DNA of 64,000 nt, taken from assembly GCF_002843315.1 (NCBI RefSeq), contig NZ_MVDD01000021.1, positions 1 through 64,000 of the forward strand, read 5' to 3'. Origin of the DNA: Labilibaculum filiforme. GTDB lineage: Bacteria; Bacteroidota; Bacteroidia; Bacteroidales; Marinifilaceae. Shown here piece by piece: positions 53,717-63,401 of this stretch. Both the position numbers and the translations under genes were made by a program. The notes under the pieces were generated by a model. The model saw only the letters and a list, made by a program, of their open reading frames with translations, made no database searches and was not told the DNA's origin. Position 1 is the stretch's first letter, and every line of letters starts with the position of its first letter.

Positions 53717-54899
53717 AAAATTAAAAATAGGCGTATTTGGCTACGGCGTTGTAGGTTCGGGCTTGGCTCATGTTCTAAAAAACAGCAAAGGATTAGATGC
53801 ATCTATCGTGAAAGTTTGTGTGAAAGATGCTGGAAAAGAAAGAGATTTGGATGCTCAACTAATCACCACAAATCCAGATGATATTTTAAACGATCCGGAA
53901 ATTAATGTGGTTGCAGAGTTAATTGATGATGCCGATGCAGCTTATCACATTGTGAAAACTGCTATGCAAAAGGGAAAGCACGTGGTTTCGGCCAATAAAA
54001 AAATGTTGGCCTATCATATCGAGGAGCTAATTCAAATCCAATGGCAATATAAAGTTTCCTTTTTATACGAGGCTTCGGCTTGTGGAAGTATTCCAATTAT
54101 CAGAAATTTAGAGGAGTACTACGACAATGATTTGTTGCAATCGGTGAGTGGAATACTGAATGGGTCGTCAAACTATATCCTGACAAAGATTTTTAATGAA
54201 AATTCAGATTATAAACTTGCTTTAAAAGAGGCTCAGGATTTAGGTTTTGCAGAGAGCGACCCGACCTCAGATGTTGGCGGTTTCGATACGTTATACAAAC
54301 TAATTATTCTTACCGTTCACGGATTTGGATTGTTTGTGCATCCCGATGAGGTTTTTAATTCGGGAATAGCCAGGCTTTCGCCAAAAGATATTGAGTTGGC
54401 CTCGCAAAAGGGATATAAAATCCGCTTGTTGGGAAAAGTAACTAAGGTGAACGGGAATCAAGTGAATTTGTTTGTTGCACCTAAGTTTGTGAAACCTGCC
54501 GAGCATGCTTATACCGTAGAGAGTCATTACAATGGCGTTTTAATTCAGGGGAATTTCTACGATAATCAGTTCATGTATGGAAAAGGAGCGGGTGCTCATC
54601 CAACAGGATCGGCTGTTTTATCGGACATTACGGCATTGGCTTACGATTATAAATACGAATATAAAAAACTGAAATATTATGGTGGTTTAGAATATACCAA
54701 CGATATGGATGTGGAGATTTATTTGAGATATACCGATAAAAACGATTTGGCTTTATTCAATTTTAAAGAGATATCCGAATCGCTGAAAGGGAAAGATTTT
54801 AACTATGTAATTGGAATAGTAAACCTTTCCGAACTAACGAAAATTCGTAAGCAAATTGCCGAAAAAGATATTTTCCTTGCCTATTTGGGAGATGAGTAA
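53709..54899 (+). CDS. hom: Homoserine dehydrogenase
   Basis: A 396-residue NAD(P)-dependent homoserine dehydrogenase. Rossmann motif Val-Phe-Gly-Tyr-Gly-Val-Val-Gly-Ser-Gly (about 8-17), the conserved Ser-Ala-Asn-Lys-Lys (catalytic region near 97) and the core Gly-Ile-Leu-Asn-Gly-Ser-Ser-Asn-Tyr-Ile-Leu-Thr. It supplies homoserine to the metX product directly upstream. There is no aspartokinase fusion, and the C-terminal regulatory part is short. The ATG lies inside the metX end. Position within the SAM-controlled operon suggests it serves methionine specifically. Confidence 0.9.
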   Translation: MSKKLKIGVFGYGVVGSGLAHVLKNSKGLDASIVKVCVKDAGKERDLDAQLITTNPDDILNDPEINVVAELIDDADAAYHIVKTAMQKGKHVVSANKKMLAYHIEELIQIQWQYKVSFLYEASACGSIPIIRNLEEYYDNDLLQSVSGILNGSSNYILTKIFNENSDYKLALKEAQDLGFAESDPTSDVGGFDTLYKLIILTVHGFGLFVHPDEVFNSGIARLSPKDIELASQKGYKIRLLGKVTKVNGNQVNLFVAPKFVKPAEHAYTVESHYNGVLIQGNFYDNQFMYGKGAGAHPTGSAVLSDITALAYDYKYEYKKLKYYGGLEYTNDMDVEIYLRYTDKNDLALFNFKEISESLKGKDFNYVIGIVNLSELTKIRKQIAEKDIFLAYLGDE

Positions 54900-54966
54900 T
54901 TTTTAGAGAATTGGATATGTGAATCAGTCTTGATTCTAATATCTCACATCTCAAATTTAATAAGAA

Positions 54967-56226
54967 ATGATCATATATAAATTTGGTGGTGCATCGGTTA
55001 AAGATGCTACTGCTATCAAAAACATTTGTCAAATTATTGGCAAAGTAAAGCGTCCGCTCACTGTCGTGATTTCGGCAATTGGTACAACAACCAATTTGTT
55101 GGAAGAACTGGTAGATGCTTATTTTTCTGGAAACGACAAGGCATTGGAGCTTTTTGATCTGCTGAAGAAAAACCACACTTCTCTGATCGGGAATTTATTC
55201 GAGGAAGTTCCCGCGCCAGTCTATTCGGAAGTAAACGCTCTTTTCATCGAGCTCAAAACCAAAATTTCAAAACCATCATCCGATCAGTTCAATTTCGAAT
55301 ACGATCAGGTGATTGGTTTTGGAGAATTACTTTCAACGACCATTGTGTCTGCATATTTAAATCACATCGGACAAAATAATAAGTGGATCGATGTTCGAAC
55401 TTGTCTGGATTCCGACGATAATTATGTAGATGCCAATATTCTTTGGGATAGCTCGAAAGAGAAAGCAAATGCTGTATTTCCGGATAATCCGACTGCATTA
55501 TATATTACGCAGGGTTTTATTGCCCGAGATCAAAATGGTTTTACCACCTCCTTAGGACGAGAGGGTTCCGATTATACTGCAGCAATTCTGGCTCATTTGC
55601 TTGGCGCAGATAAAATGATCATCTGGAAGGATGTGTTGGGAATTTTAAATGCCGATCCTGATTATTTTGAGGAAACAACAAAATTGGATCTGATTCCTTA
55701 TCAGGAGGCAATAGAGCTTTCCTACTACGGTGCCAGGGTAATTCATCCGAAAACCATAAAGCCTTTGCAGGCAAAAAAGATTCCTTTGTGGGTAAAATCA
55801 TTTATCGATCCTTCGCAAAAAGGAACTTTAATTACAAAAGGGGAGCAGCCACAACCTTTGTTGCCAAATTACATCGTTAAAAAAAGACAGCTATTAGTAA
55901 GTTTAAAACCCCTTAATTTTTCTTCTATTGGTGAAAAAGACCTGGTTTTTATCTTTACACTGGTGACAAAATATAGAATAAAGCTTAATTTTACTCAGAA
56001 CACTGCGGTTAGCTTTGCTTTTTGTGCCAATAGTACTGCAAGAAATATGCAGGATTTGGTGACCGAATTGGAAGAAAAGTACGAAGTGGAATTGAGTGAG
56101 GATCTGGAATTAATCACAGTTCGACATTATACGCCCGCAACAATCGAAGAAATACAAAATAAACATCATGTCTTGGTAGAACAGAAGAATAGTAATACCG
56201 CAATCTATCTAACAGTCGCAAATTAA
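54967..56226 (+). CDS. Aspartokinase (second paralogue, in the methionine operon)
   Basis: A 419-residue monofunctional aspartate kinase, the same length as the paralogue at 48844 and clearly homologous throughout (Tyr-Lys-Phe-Gly-Gly-Ala-Ser with Lys5, [12 protein letters not shown], Ala-Arg-Val-Ile-His-Pro-Lys-Thr), with a C-terminal ACT-like region. It sits between hom and metH, so its expression should follow the SAM leader. A second isozyme dedicated to methionine is the natural reading; the feedback effector is not evident. It is one base away from metH. Confidence 0.92.
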   Translation: MIIYKFGGASVKDATAIKNICQIIGKVKRPLTVVISAIGTTTNLLEELVDAYFSGNDKALELFDLLKKNHTSLIGNLFEEVPAPVYSEVNALFIELKTKISKPSSDQFNFEYDQVIGFGELLSTTIVSAYLNHIGQNNKWIDVRTCLDSDDNYVDANILWDSSKEKANAVFPDNPTALYITQGFIARDQNGFTTSLGREGSDYTAAILAHLLGADKMIIWKDVLGILNADPDYFEETTKLDLIPYQEAIELSYYGARVIHPKTIKPLQAKKIPLWVKSFIDPSQKGTLITKGEQPQPLLPNYIVKKRQLLVSLKPLNFSSIGEKDLVFIFTLVTKYRIKLNFTQNTAVSFAFCANSTARNMQDLVTELEEKYEVELSEDLELITVRHYTPATIEEIQNKHHVLVEQKNSNTAIYLTVAN

Positions 56227-56227
56227 T

Positions 56228-59200
56228 ATGGAACAGAAATTTACATCTATTAAAGAGGCATTACAGAAGCAAATTCTTGTTTTAGACGGTGCTATGGGAA
56301 CAATGATTCAGGCTCATAAGTTGACTGAAGTAGATTTTCGTGGAACTCGTTTTGCGGATTTTTCAAGCGATCAGAAAGGACATAACGATTTGCTTACTTT
56401 AACGCAACCGGCAATTATTAAGGGGATTCATAAGAAATTTTTGGAGGCCGGAGCAAATATTATTGAAACCAATACATTCAACGCCAATGCAATTTCATTG
56501 GCCGATTATCACTTGGAAGAACTGGCATACGAACTAAATTTCGAAGCAGTGAAAAATGCTCGTGCTGCAATTGATGAAATGAATGCCATTGATCCAGATA
56601 CACCGCGTTGGGTAGCTGGTGCAATAGGACCAACCAACAAAACAACTTCCATGTCGCCAAAGGTCGAGGATCCTGGATATAGAGATGTGGGTTTTGATGA
56701 TTTGGTGAGAATTTATACCGAGCAGATTAAAGGATTATTGGATGGTGGCGTTGATACACTCTTAATAGAAACAATTTTTGATACTTTAAATGCAAAGGCT
56801 GCTATTTATGCTGCCGATGTATTGCTGAACGAAAGAGGATTGGATACTCCAATTATGATTTCGGGAACCATTACTGATAATAGTGGAAGAACTTTATCGG
56901 GACAAACTTTAGAGGCATTTGTTACTTCGGTAAAGTGCGATCGTTTATTGAGTATTGGTTTGAATTGTGCCTTTGGAGCGAAAGATTTGGTGCCTTATAT
57001 TCAGCAGTTAGATACCTTACTTCCTGTTTATGTGAGTGTTTATCCGAATGCTGGCTTGCCAAACGAATTGGGAGAGTACGACGAAACTCCGCAAACAATG
57101 TTACACGATCTGAAAGAATTATTAGATCATAAGAAGATAAATATTGTTGGTGGTTGCTGTGGAACGCGACCCGAACATATTAAAATATTAGCCGATGCAG
57201 TGAAAAATGCGGCTCCCCGTGAAATTCCAGTGGTTGAGAAGGAAACTCGTTTGAGTGGATTGGAATTACTCCGAATAAATTCGCTTACCAATTTTGTGAA
57301 TGTGGGGGAACGTACCAATGTAGCAGGTTCGTTAAAATTTGCACGTTTAATTCGCGAGAAAAAATACGAGGAAGCACTTTCCATAGCTCGTAATCAGGTG
57401 GAGAATGGCGCACAAATTATCGATGTGAACATGGATGATGCCATGCTGGATGCCGAAAAGGAAATGGAAGTTTTCTTGAAATTATTAGTGTCGGAACCGG
57501 AAATTTCCCGGGTTCCTATCATGATCGATTCTTCGAAATGGTCGGTGTTGGAAACTGGATTGAAATGTGTGCAAGGAAAATGTGTGGTAAATTCAATTTC
57601 ATTAAAAGAAGGAGAAGCAGAATTTATCGACCATGCAACAAAGATTAAAAGATACGGAGCCGCTGCAGTAATTATGGCATTCGATGAGAATGGTCAGGCC
57701 GATACTTTCGAGCGACGAACCAAAATTTGCGCTCGGGCTTATAAAATATTAACCGAAACAGTTGGTTTTCCAGCCGAGGATATCATTTTTGATCCCAATG
57801 TATTGGCAATTGCAACTGGTATCGAGGAGCATAATAACTATGCGGTGGATTATATCAAAACCGTAAAGTGGATCAAAGCCAATTTACCGCATGCGAAAAT
57901 AAGTGGTGGAATTAGTAATCTTTCTTTCTCTTTTCGTGGAAACAATACGGTTCGTGAGGCAATGCATTCGGTGTTCTTATATTACGCCATAAAAGAAGGC
58001 TTGGATATGGGAATTGTAAATCCGGGAATGTTGCAGATTTACGATGATATTGAACCCGAATTACTACAAAAAGTAGAGGATGTGGTTTTAAATAGGAAGC
58101 CAGAGGCTACCGAAATACTTATTGAATTTGCCGAAGGATTAAAATCGGTTGGAAAAGTTCAGGTGAAAGCCGATGCGTGGAGAGAAAAAGCTTGTTTCGA
58201 ACGACTTTCTTATTCCTTGGTAAAAGGAATTACCGATTATATAGAGCAAGATGCCGAAGAAGCCAGACAACTTTTGCCTCGCGCCTTGGATGTAATCGAA
58301 CAACCTTTAATGGATGGAATGAACATCGTAGGCAATTTGTTTGGCGATGGAAAAATGTTTTTGCCTCAGGTGGTAAAGTCGGCTAGGGTAATGAAAAAGG
58401 CCGTTGCTTATTTGCAACCTTTTATCGAGGACGAGAAAAATAGCTTGACCGATGCAAAAAATGCTGGTAAAATAGTGATGGCTACGGTGAAAGGCGATGT
58501 GCACGATATCGGTAAAAATATTGTTGGCGTTGTTTTAGGATGTAACAATTTCGAAGTGATCGACTTGGGTGTTATGGTTCCATGTTCGAAAATTTTAGAA
58601 GTGGCAATTCGTGAGAAAGTGGATGCCATTGGTTTAAGTGGTTTAATTACTCCTTCGCTGGAAGAGATGTGTTTTGTTGCCGAAGAAATGAAACGACAAG
58701 GTTTCAATATTCCTTTGGTAGTAGGCGGAGCAACCACTTCGGAATTGCATACGGCAGTAAAAATTGAGCCTAACTACGAAAATGGTGTGGTTCATGTTAT
58801 CGATGCGTCTAAGTCGGTTGGCATATTTAAGCAATTATGCGATAAAAATAAAAAAGCAGATTTTCTGGCAAAAACACGTGAAGAATATCAAATTGTGCGC
58901 GAAGATCATGAAAATAAAAAGCCTAAAGAGTACTACACCTTAGAGGAAGCACGAAATAATAGAGAGCAAATAGACTGGAAAACGGCTCCCATTGTTTCGC
59001 CCAACAAAACAGGATTGCAGGTTTTAAGTAACTTCTCGATTGACGAAATTCGCAAATACATCGATTGGACTTTCTTTTTTGTTGCCTGGGAGTTAAAGTG
59101 CATGTATCCCGAAATTATGGAAGATCCGGATTTGAAGGAGCAAGCTAAAATTCTTTTCGATGATGCTAATCACATGTTGGATATCATCGACAGAGAAAAT

Positions 59201-59899
59201 TTGATTCAGGCGAGTGCGGTTTATGGATTGTTTCCAGCCAATAGCGTTGGCGATGATATTGTGTTGTATACCGATGAGGAGAGAAAGCAAGAAATTACAC
59301 GCTTTTGTGGCATTCGTCAGCAGGAGAAGTTCAAAAAAGGCTTGAGCAGTTTGTGTTTGAGCGATTTTGTTGCTCCAATTGAATCGGAACGAATCGATTA
59401 TGTGGGTGCTTTCGTTGTGACTGCAGGCTTAGGAATTGAAGAAATACTGGAGAAATTTGCCGAAGATCATGACGACTATAACAGTATCATGATTAAGATT
59501 TTAGCCGATCGTCTGGCCGAGGCTTTCACCGAATTATTGCACGAAAAAATCCGTAAAGAGGATTGGGGATATGCTCCCGATGAGGATTTGAATATGGAGG
59601 AAATGCTTCGTGAACATTATCAGGGAATTCGTCCGGCTTTTGGATATCCATCCTTGCCCGAGCACTCCGAAAAACAAGTGCTTTGGGATTTTATGGAGGT
59701 TGAAAAGAACATAGGAGCAACATTAACCGAAAGCTTTGCGATGTATCCGGCAGCCTCGGTAAGCGGATTGGTTTTTGCACATCCAGAAGCAATGTATTTC
59801 ACTGTCGATAAAATAAAAGAGGATCAATTAAAAGATTATGCTTCCCGAAAAGGAATATCCGAAGAAAAAGCAAAGAAGCTGTTAACAGCAATTTTATAA
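56228..59899 (+). CDS. metH: Cobalamin-dependent methionine synthase
   Basis: A 1223-residue four-module enzyme that methylates homocysteine with methyl-tetrahydrofolate. The homocysteine/zinc domain has Cys247, Cys310 and Cys311, the pterin-binding domain follows (about 340-640; [10 protein letters not shown]), then the cap and cobalamin domain with Asp-x-His759-x-x-Gly as lower ligand, and a C-terminal AdoMet reactivation domain. These positions agree with E. coli MetH numbering, so nothing is missing. Being vitamin B12-dependent, its activity requires cobalamin supply, but no B12 riboswitch is visible; the SAM leader is the likely control. Confidence 0.97.
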   Translation: MEQKFTSIKEALQKQILVLDGAMGTMIQAHKLTEVDFRGTRFADFSSDQKGHNDLLTLTQPAIIKGIHKKFLEAGANIIETNTFNANAISLADYHLEELAYELNFEAVKNARAAIDEMNAIDPDTPRWVAGAIGPTNKTTSMSPKVEDPGYRDVGFDDLVRIYTEQIKGLLDGGVDTLLIETIFDTLNAKAAIYAADVLLNERGLDTPIMISGTITDNSGRTLSGQTLEAFVTSVKCDRLLSIGLNCAFGAKDLVPYIQQLDTLLPVYVSVYPNAGLPNELGEYDETPQTMLHDLKELLDHKKINIVGGCCGTRPEHIKILADAVKNAAPREIPVVEKETRLSGLELLRINSLTNFVNVGERTNVAGSLKFARLIREKKYEEALSIARNQVENGAQIIDVNMDDAMLDAEKEMEVFLKLLVSEPEISRVPIMIDSSKWSVLETGLKCVQGKCVVNSISLKEGEAEFIDHATKIKRYGAAAVIMAFDENGQADTFERRTKICARAYKILTETVGFPAEDIIFDPNVLAIATGIEEHNNYAVDYIKTVKWIKANLPHAKISGGISNLSFSFRGNNTVREAMHSVFLYYAIKEGLDMGIVNPGMLQIYDDIEPELLQKVEDVVLNRKPEATEILIEFAEGLKSVGKVQVKADAWREKACFERLSYSLVKGITDYIEQDAEEARQLLPRALDVIEQPLMDGMNIVGNLFGDGKMFLPQVVKSARVMKKAVAYLQPFIEDEKNSLTDAKNAGKIVMATVKGDVHDIGKNIVGVVLGCNNFEVIDLGVMVPCSKILEVAIREKVDAIGLSGLITPSLEEMCFVAEEMKRQGFNIPLVVGGATTSELHTAVKIEPNYENGVVHVIDASKSVGIFKQLCDKNKKADFLAKTREEYQIVREDHENKKPKEYYTLEEARNNREQIDWKTAPIVSPNKTGLQVLSNFSIDEIRKYIDWTFFFVAWELKCMYPEIMEDPDLKEQAKILFDDANHMLDIIDRENLIQASAVYGLFPANSVGDDIVLYTDEERKQEITRFCGIRQQEKFKKGLSSLCLSDFVAPIESERIDYVGAFVVTAGLGIEEILEKFAEDHDDYNSIMIKILADRLAEAFTELLHEKIRKEDWGYAPDEDLNMEEMLREHYQGIRPAFGYPSLPEHSEKQVLWDFMEVEKNIGATLTESFAMYPAASVSGLVFAHPEAMYFTVDKIKEDQLKDYASRKGISEEKAKKLLTAIL

Positions 59900-59960
59900 A
59901 ATAGATTTTAGATGGGAGATATTAGTGATAAGAACCGAGAAGTAAATATTGGTTTTCTTT

Positions 59961-59993
59961 TATCTCAAATCTCTTATCTCAAATCTCTTATCT
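59961..59993. repeat. Short tandem repeat between metH and metF
   Basis: A 14-bp unit TATCTCAAATCTCT is repeated 2.4 times. Related TCTCACATCTC-type words occur at 54938-54958 and 47442-47468, also between genes. It is probably a small dispersed repeat remnant without function. Confidence 0.6.
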
Positions 59994-60004
59994 AATAGAA
60001 ACCA

Positions 60005-60964
60005 ATGAAAGTAATCGAACAATTAAACCAAGCAATCGAGAATAAAACCACACATTTCTCTTTTGAATTGTTGCCTCCTTTGCGGGGAAACAGTATTTAC
60101 AAAGTTTTTAACACGATAGATAAACTGAAGGAATTCGATCCGAAGTATATTAATATAACAGCACATCGCGATGAAATGGTGTTTACCGAAGCTGCAGATG
60201 GAACGATTGAAAAGAAAATCACGCGAAAGCGCCCCGGAACGGTAGCGGTTGCCGCAGCAATAAAAAATGAATACAAAATTACGGTGGTTCCTCATGTAAT
60301 TTGTAGCGGATTTTCACCCGAAGAAACCGAAAATGCATTGCTGGACCTCAATTTTTTGGATATTCATGATGTATTGCTCCTTCGCGGAGATTCTTCTTCT
60401 CGTCACGATTTTATTTCTAACGAGGGAGAGCATAAATATGCTATTGATCTGATTAATCAGGTAAATAAAATGAACCAAGGCGAGTTTTTAGATGGAACGC
60501 ATGTAGATCCTTTTGTTACACCTTTTTCTTTCGGTTCTGCCGGATATCCCGAAAAACACGAGGAAGCTCCTAACTTGGATTCCGATATTTATTGGTTGAA
60601 AAAGAAAGTAGATGCAGGAGCCGACTACATCGTTACGCAAATGTTCTTCGATAATCAGAAATTTTTCAATTTTGTAAAGAAAGCAAGAGCTGCGGGCATT
60701 ACTGTGCCTATTGTTCCGGGAATTAAGCCAATATCGGCGTTAAGCCAATTAAGCGTGCTTCCGCAGATTTTTAAAACCGATATTCCCGAAGCTTTAGCGG
60801 CCGAAGTTCGTAAATGTAAAACCAACGATGCGGTGAAACAAGTCGGAGTAGAGTGGGGAATTCAGCAGGGAAAGGAATTAATTCAGCACGGAGTCCCTTC
60901 CTTACACTTCTATACCTTAATGGCATCCGATTGTGTAAAAGAAATTGCTAAGGCAATATATTAA
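60005..60964 (+). CDS. metF: 5,10-methylenetetrahydrofolate reductase
   Basis: A 319-residue flavin TIM-barrel enzyme that makes the methyl-THF used by MetH. It opens with Thr-His-Phe-Ser-Phe-Glu-Leu-Leu-Pro-Pro (the conserved Glu in the F-E-x-x-P-P motif), has Leu-Leu-Arg-Gly-Asp (about 126) and the substrate-binding Ile-Val-Thr-Gln-Met-Phe-Phe-Asp, then Pro-Gly-Ile-Lys-Pro-Ile. Length is typical. It follows metH after about 105 bases and completes the operon. Confidence 0.93.
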   Translation: MKVIEQLNQAIENKTTHFSFELLPPLRGNSIYKVFNTIDKLKEFDPKYINITAHRDEMVFTEAADGTIEKKITRKRPGTVAVAAAIKNEYKITVVPHVICSGFSPEETENALLDLNFLDIHDVLLLRGDSSSRHDFISNEGEHKYAIDLINQVNKMNQGEFLDGTHVDPFVTPFSFGSAGYPEKHEEAPNLDSDIYWLKKKVDAGADYIVTQMFFDNQKFFNFVKKARAAGITVPIVPGIKPISALSQLSVLPQIFKTDIPEALAAEVRKCKTNDAVKQVGVEWGIQQGKELIQHGVPSLHFYTLMASDCVKEIAKAIY

Positions 60965-61007
60965 GGAGTTGGTTCCTCTTGTTGAATACTTAAGAGAAGA
61001 AAAATAA

Positions 61008-61601
61008 ATGTATAATAGCTTAAAAAGAATTTTTCCATTTTTATTACTGCTCATTATTAAATCTAGTTTGACATTTAGTCAAACAAGTCTTAATAAAGCT
61101 CTGAGAGATATGGCAAAGGAGGAAATACATCAAACTTCAATAAATTTGACAGAGTTAGATGTATTCCTAATACCAAAAATGGAAAGTAAATTCGTTGAGA
61201 AATATGAATTGATTAAACTAGATTGTACGGAGAAATATTCAGTGCAAAGTTTTGATGAAGCCGATTGTAAATTTATCTACTTTCACGAATGGAAAAATAT
61301 TAACTTATTAGTAGTTGTTTATTTTCCGTCAAGAGCAGGTGCTGGAAGTCCGAAAATTCAATTAACAACGATTACAAATGATGGAGAAGTTGTTGATCGA
61401 AAATTAATTTCGTATCTCTATTTTATTGATCCTGGATCTGAGCCTACTCAGATTTTTAAAATTATAGATGAAAATAAATTTGAATTAATAACTAGAGAGA
61501 TTAAGAGAGAACTTATTGATGATGAATTTGTTTTCAGTAGCGATAAGACAAAAAAAGAAGTTTTTATAATTAGGAATGGAATAATTGAAAAGCTTAGCTA
61601 G
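61008..61601 (+). CDS. Hypothetical exported protein
   Basis: A 197-residue protein with an N-terminal signal peptide (hydrophobic residues about 9-16 and 20-23; Leu-Thr-Phe-Ser-Gln before cleavage). The mature part is charged, with alternating strands (Ile-Asn-Leu-Leu-Val-Val-Val-Tyr-Phe) and no recognised domain. Codon and base use is as AT-rich as the neighbouring unknown genes. It may be a separate unit after metF (gap 43 bases). Array-like terminator hairpins follow it. Confidence 0.65.
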   Translation: MYNSLKRIFPFLLLLIIKSSLTFSQTSLNKALRDMAKEEIHQTSINLTELDVFLIPKMESKFVEKYELIKLDCTEKYSVQSFDEADCKFIYFHEWKNINLLVVVYFPSRAGAGSPKIQLTTITNDGEVVDRKLISYLYFIDPGSEPTQIFKIIDENKFELITREIKRELIDDEFVFSSDKTKKEVFIIRNGIIEKLS

Positions 61602-61701
61602 TAAAAGCTCAATAATGATGGGTGGTGACGAGTTTCCGATAATTATCGGACTTGAGAGTTTAGTTCACCCTTTAAAAAATGGGTGCGGAATATATAATTA
61701 G

Positions 61702-61869
61702 GTGGATAAGGTATAATAATACATGCCTTACCCACTTTTTTTTGTGGATGGGGCACGAAAAAACGTGCCTCCATCATCTTATTTTGTGGTCGGGGTACGA
61801 AAAAACATGCCTCGTCGACCTTTTTTTTGTGGTCGCGGTACGAAAAAACATCCTTCAACCATCTTTTTT
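61702..61869 (+). terminator. Array of four tandem terminator-like hairpins
   Basis: Four related units about 42 bp apart each contain a stem, an A-rich loop and a T-run on the plus strand. Stems: GTGGATAAGG/CCTTACCCAC (61702-61735), GATGGGGCACG/CGTGCC-T-CCATC (61747-61775), GGTCG...CGACC (61788-61820) and a weaker GGT/ACC pair (61831-61860). T-runs follow the first, third and fourth. The second and third stems differ by compensatory changes (GATGG/CCATC against GGTCG/CGACC), which argues that folding is conserved. They follow the exported-protein gene at 61008. Confidence 0.65.
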
Positions 61870-61920
61870 AATGCTTAAAAGATAAAAAAGTGCTTTAGGA
61901 GTAAATAACTTGGTCTTACT

Positions 61921-61957
61921 GATTAAATTTGAACTGGAATTTAAGTTCAATTTAATC
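61921..61957. other. Long inverted repeat upstream of the outer-membrane gene
   Basis: GATTAAATTTGAACT (61921-61935) pairs with AGTTCAATTTAATC (61944-61957) with one bulge and an eight-base loop. It may be an additional terminator or an operator for the downstream gene; nothing decides between them. Confidence 0.45.
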
Positions 61958-62034
61958 TGGACAGAGTATTTCTGGTATCGTACAATAAAGCTGCGATTGA
62001 AATGTTTTTACAGAAAATGATAAAATTTATTGAA

Positions 62035-62574
62035 ATGAAGAGAATACTATTTGTACTGATGTTTTTATTTGTTGCAGCATTTTCCAATGCTCAGGTATTT
62101 AATACATCAGGTATTTTAAAGAGTGGCGAAGCGGCCATCGGATTCGAACCTTCTATGCTGGTGAATGGTGGAACCAATGAGTTTTTAATGTTTTTTCATG
62201 CTGGTGTAGGTATTGGTAATAATCTTGATTTGGGAGCTAAAATTGGTGCTTTTGGCGATGAAACTTATTATGGTGGCGATGTGGAGTTTGGAATCAGCAG
62301 AAATCTGTCATTATCAGCAGGTATGCACCATTTTTACGATTTTGGTTTCGATGGAACAGCTAATGTAACCGTACCTTTGGCTTCAGGAACCAGTTTGATT
62401 ACCGGTTTAGACATGGACATTAATTTTGGCGACGAAACAACAATTCCTCTTTGGGTACCAATTGGCATTAGAGTTTCTATTGGTAATGGATGGTCGCTGA
62501 TTATGGAAGCAGAAATTGAATTAACCGATGAGGCTTATCATTACTTCGGAATTGGAATGGCTTACGGTTTCTAG
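62035..62574 (+). CDS. Outer-membrane beta-barrel-like protein
   Basis: A 179-residue exported protein (signal peptide residues about 1-20 from the chosen ATG; Ala-Ala-Phe-Ser-Asn-Ala-Gln). The mature part is Gly-rich with alternating hydrophobic strands (Leu-Asp-Leu-Gly-Ala-Lys-Ile-Gly-Ala-Phe, Leu-Ser-Leu-Ser-Ala-Gly-Met) and ends in Phe, as barrel proteins do. About eight strands would fit. No named family was recognised. An upstream in-frame ATG adds 11 non-signal-like residues, so the later start is chosen. Confidence 0.7.
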   Translation: MKRILFVLMFLFVAAFSNAQVFNTSGILKSGEAAIGFEPSMLVNGGTNEFLMFFHAGVGIGNNLDLGAKIGAFGDETYYGGDVEFGISRNLSLSAGMHHFYDFGFDGTANVTVPLASGTSLITGLDMDINFGDETTIPLWVPIGIRVSIGNGWSLIMEAEIELTDEAYHYFGIGMAYGF

Positions 62575-62690
62575 ATTTTCATTCTTTACTCTTTATTTGT
62601 TTTCACTCTAAAGGATATTTATGTTACATTCATCATTCGATTGTAGATCTTAATAAATCGTTGATAACGTAACTATTTAATCATTTTTTT

Positions 62691-63323
62691 ATGGAAGGGG
62701 AGAAATCAAGTATTCAAAATTTGCAGGATTTTGCGAAAAAGTCGGGTCGGGTTATTAAAGTCTCCGAAGGTGCTTATCCTTCAAATGCAATGCAACCAAT
62801 TGTGTACCATAAAAGGCTTGCATACATGAAAAATAATGCAAACAGCAAAACTTATTTTGCTTGTTATTCCGATCCAAAAAATGTTGGAGGAATAGAACAT
62901 TTTAGTGGAGTATTCTTTGCTTTGCCAGTATCTAAAGACACGAATATTTATCTTCGTAAGAAGTTTGTGATTGATAAGTTAAATTTCTTTGCCAAAAAAG
63001 AGACGCAAAGAACAGGAATGGAAGGATTTCATTCTAAGGTTGTTTTTGAAAAGTATCAATCCAACAGTACCGATCGAATTTTTACAAACGCAAGAGTACA
63101 AGAAACAATCAAAAATGCTCTAAAATTTGATATGCGTTTACGGGTTGGTATAAATAATGTCGACTTAAGTTTTATTCCTGAATTAAATGGGGAATCGCAT
63201 TTTGGAATCTATACAACACAAGATTGGTTTGTGGAACCAGAGAAAATTGAAATGCTGTTTAAATTTGTCGAGAAAATTCGAACTCATGTCATTCGAGAAG
63301 AAGAAGCCAGTTTTGTACATTAA
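62691..63323 (+). CDS. Hypothetical protein
   Basis: A 210-residue soluble protein without signal or transmembrane segment and with no recognised domain. It is Lys- and Phe-rich, with segments such as Phe-Phe-Ala-Leu-Pro-Val-Ser and Phe-Gly-Ile-Tyr-Thr-Thr-Gln-Asp-Trp-Phe that look like a folded globular core. The ATG start is well separated from the preceding gene, and a strong terminator lies behind it, so it is most likely real and monocistronic. Confidence 0.6.
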   Translation: MEGEKSSIQNLQDFAKKSGRVIKVSEGAYPSNAMQPIVYHKRLAYMKNNANSKTYFACYSDPKNVGGIEHFSGVFFALPVSKDTNIYLRKKFVIDKLNFFAKKETQRTGMEGFHSKVVFEKYQSNSTDRIFTNARVQETIKNALKFDMRLRVGINNVDLSFIPELNGESHFGIYTTQDWFVEPEKIEMLFKFVEKIRTHVIREEEASFVH

Positions 63324-63348
63324 ATAAAGCGTACAATAATTAAATAAC

Positions 63349-63382
63349 AAAGCCTTAATTCGTTCAACGAATTAAGGCTTTT
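63349..63382. terminator. Bidirectional terminator between convergent genes
   Basis: AAAGCCTTAATTCG and CGAATTAAGGCTTT form a 14-bp perfect stem with a six-base loop, A-rich on the left and T-rich on the right. It serves the plus-strand hypothetical gene and the minus-strand dehydrogenase. Confidence 0.92.
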
Positions 63383-63401
63383 CTTTAGCTATTAAATAGC
63401 T

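Larger units (their letters stand above)
61602..62034. other. Intergenic region with hairpin array
   Basis: No gene is supported. The region holds four tandem terminator-like hairpins (61702-61869) and a long inverted repeat (61921-61957), both listed separately. Confidence 0.6.

Noticed and set aside
61643-61858. 71-codon minus-strand ORF with 14-residue repeats
   Set aside because: It is read through the hairpin array; stem-preserving substitutions between units fit selection on folding better than on protein.
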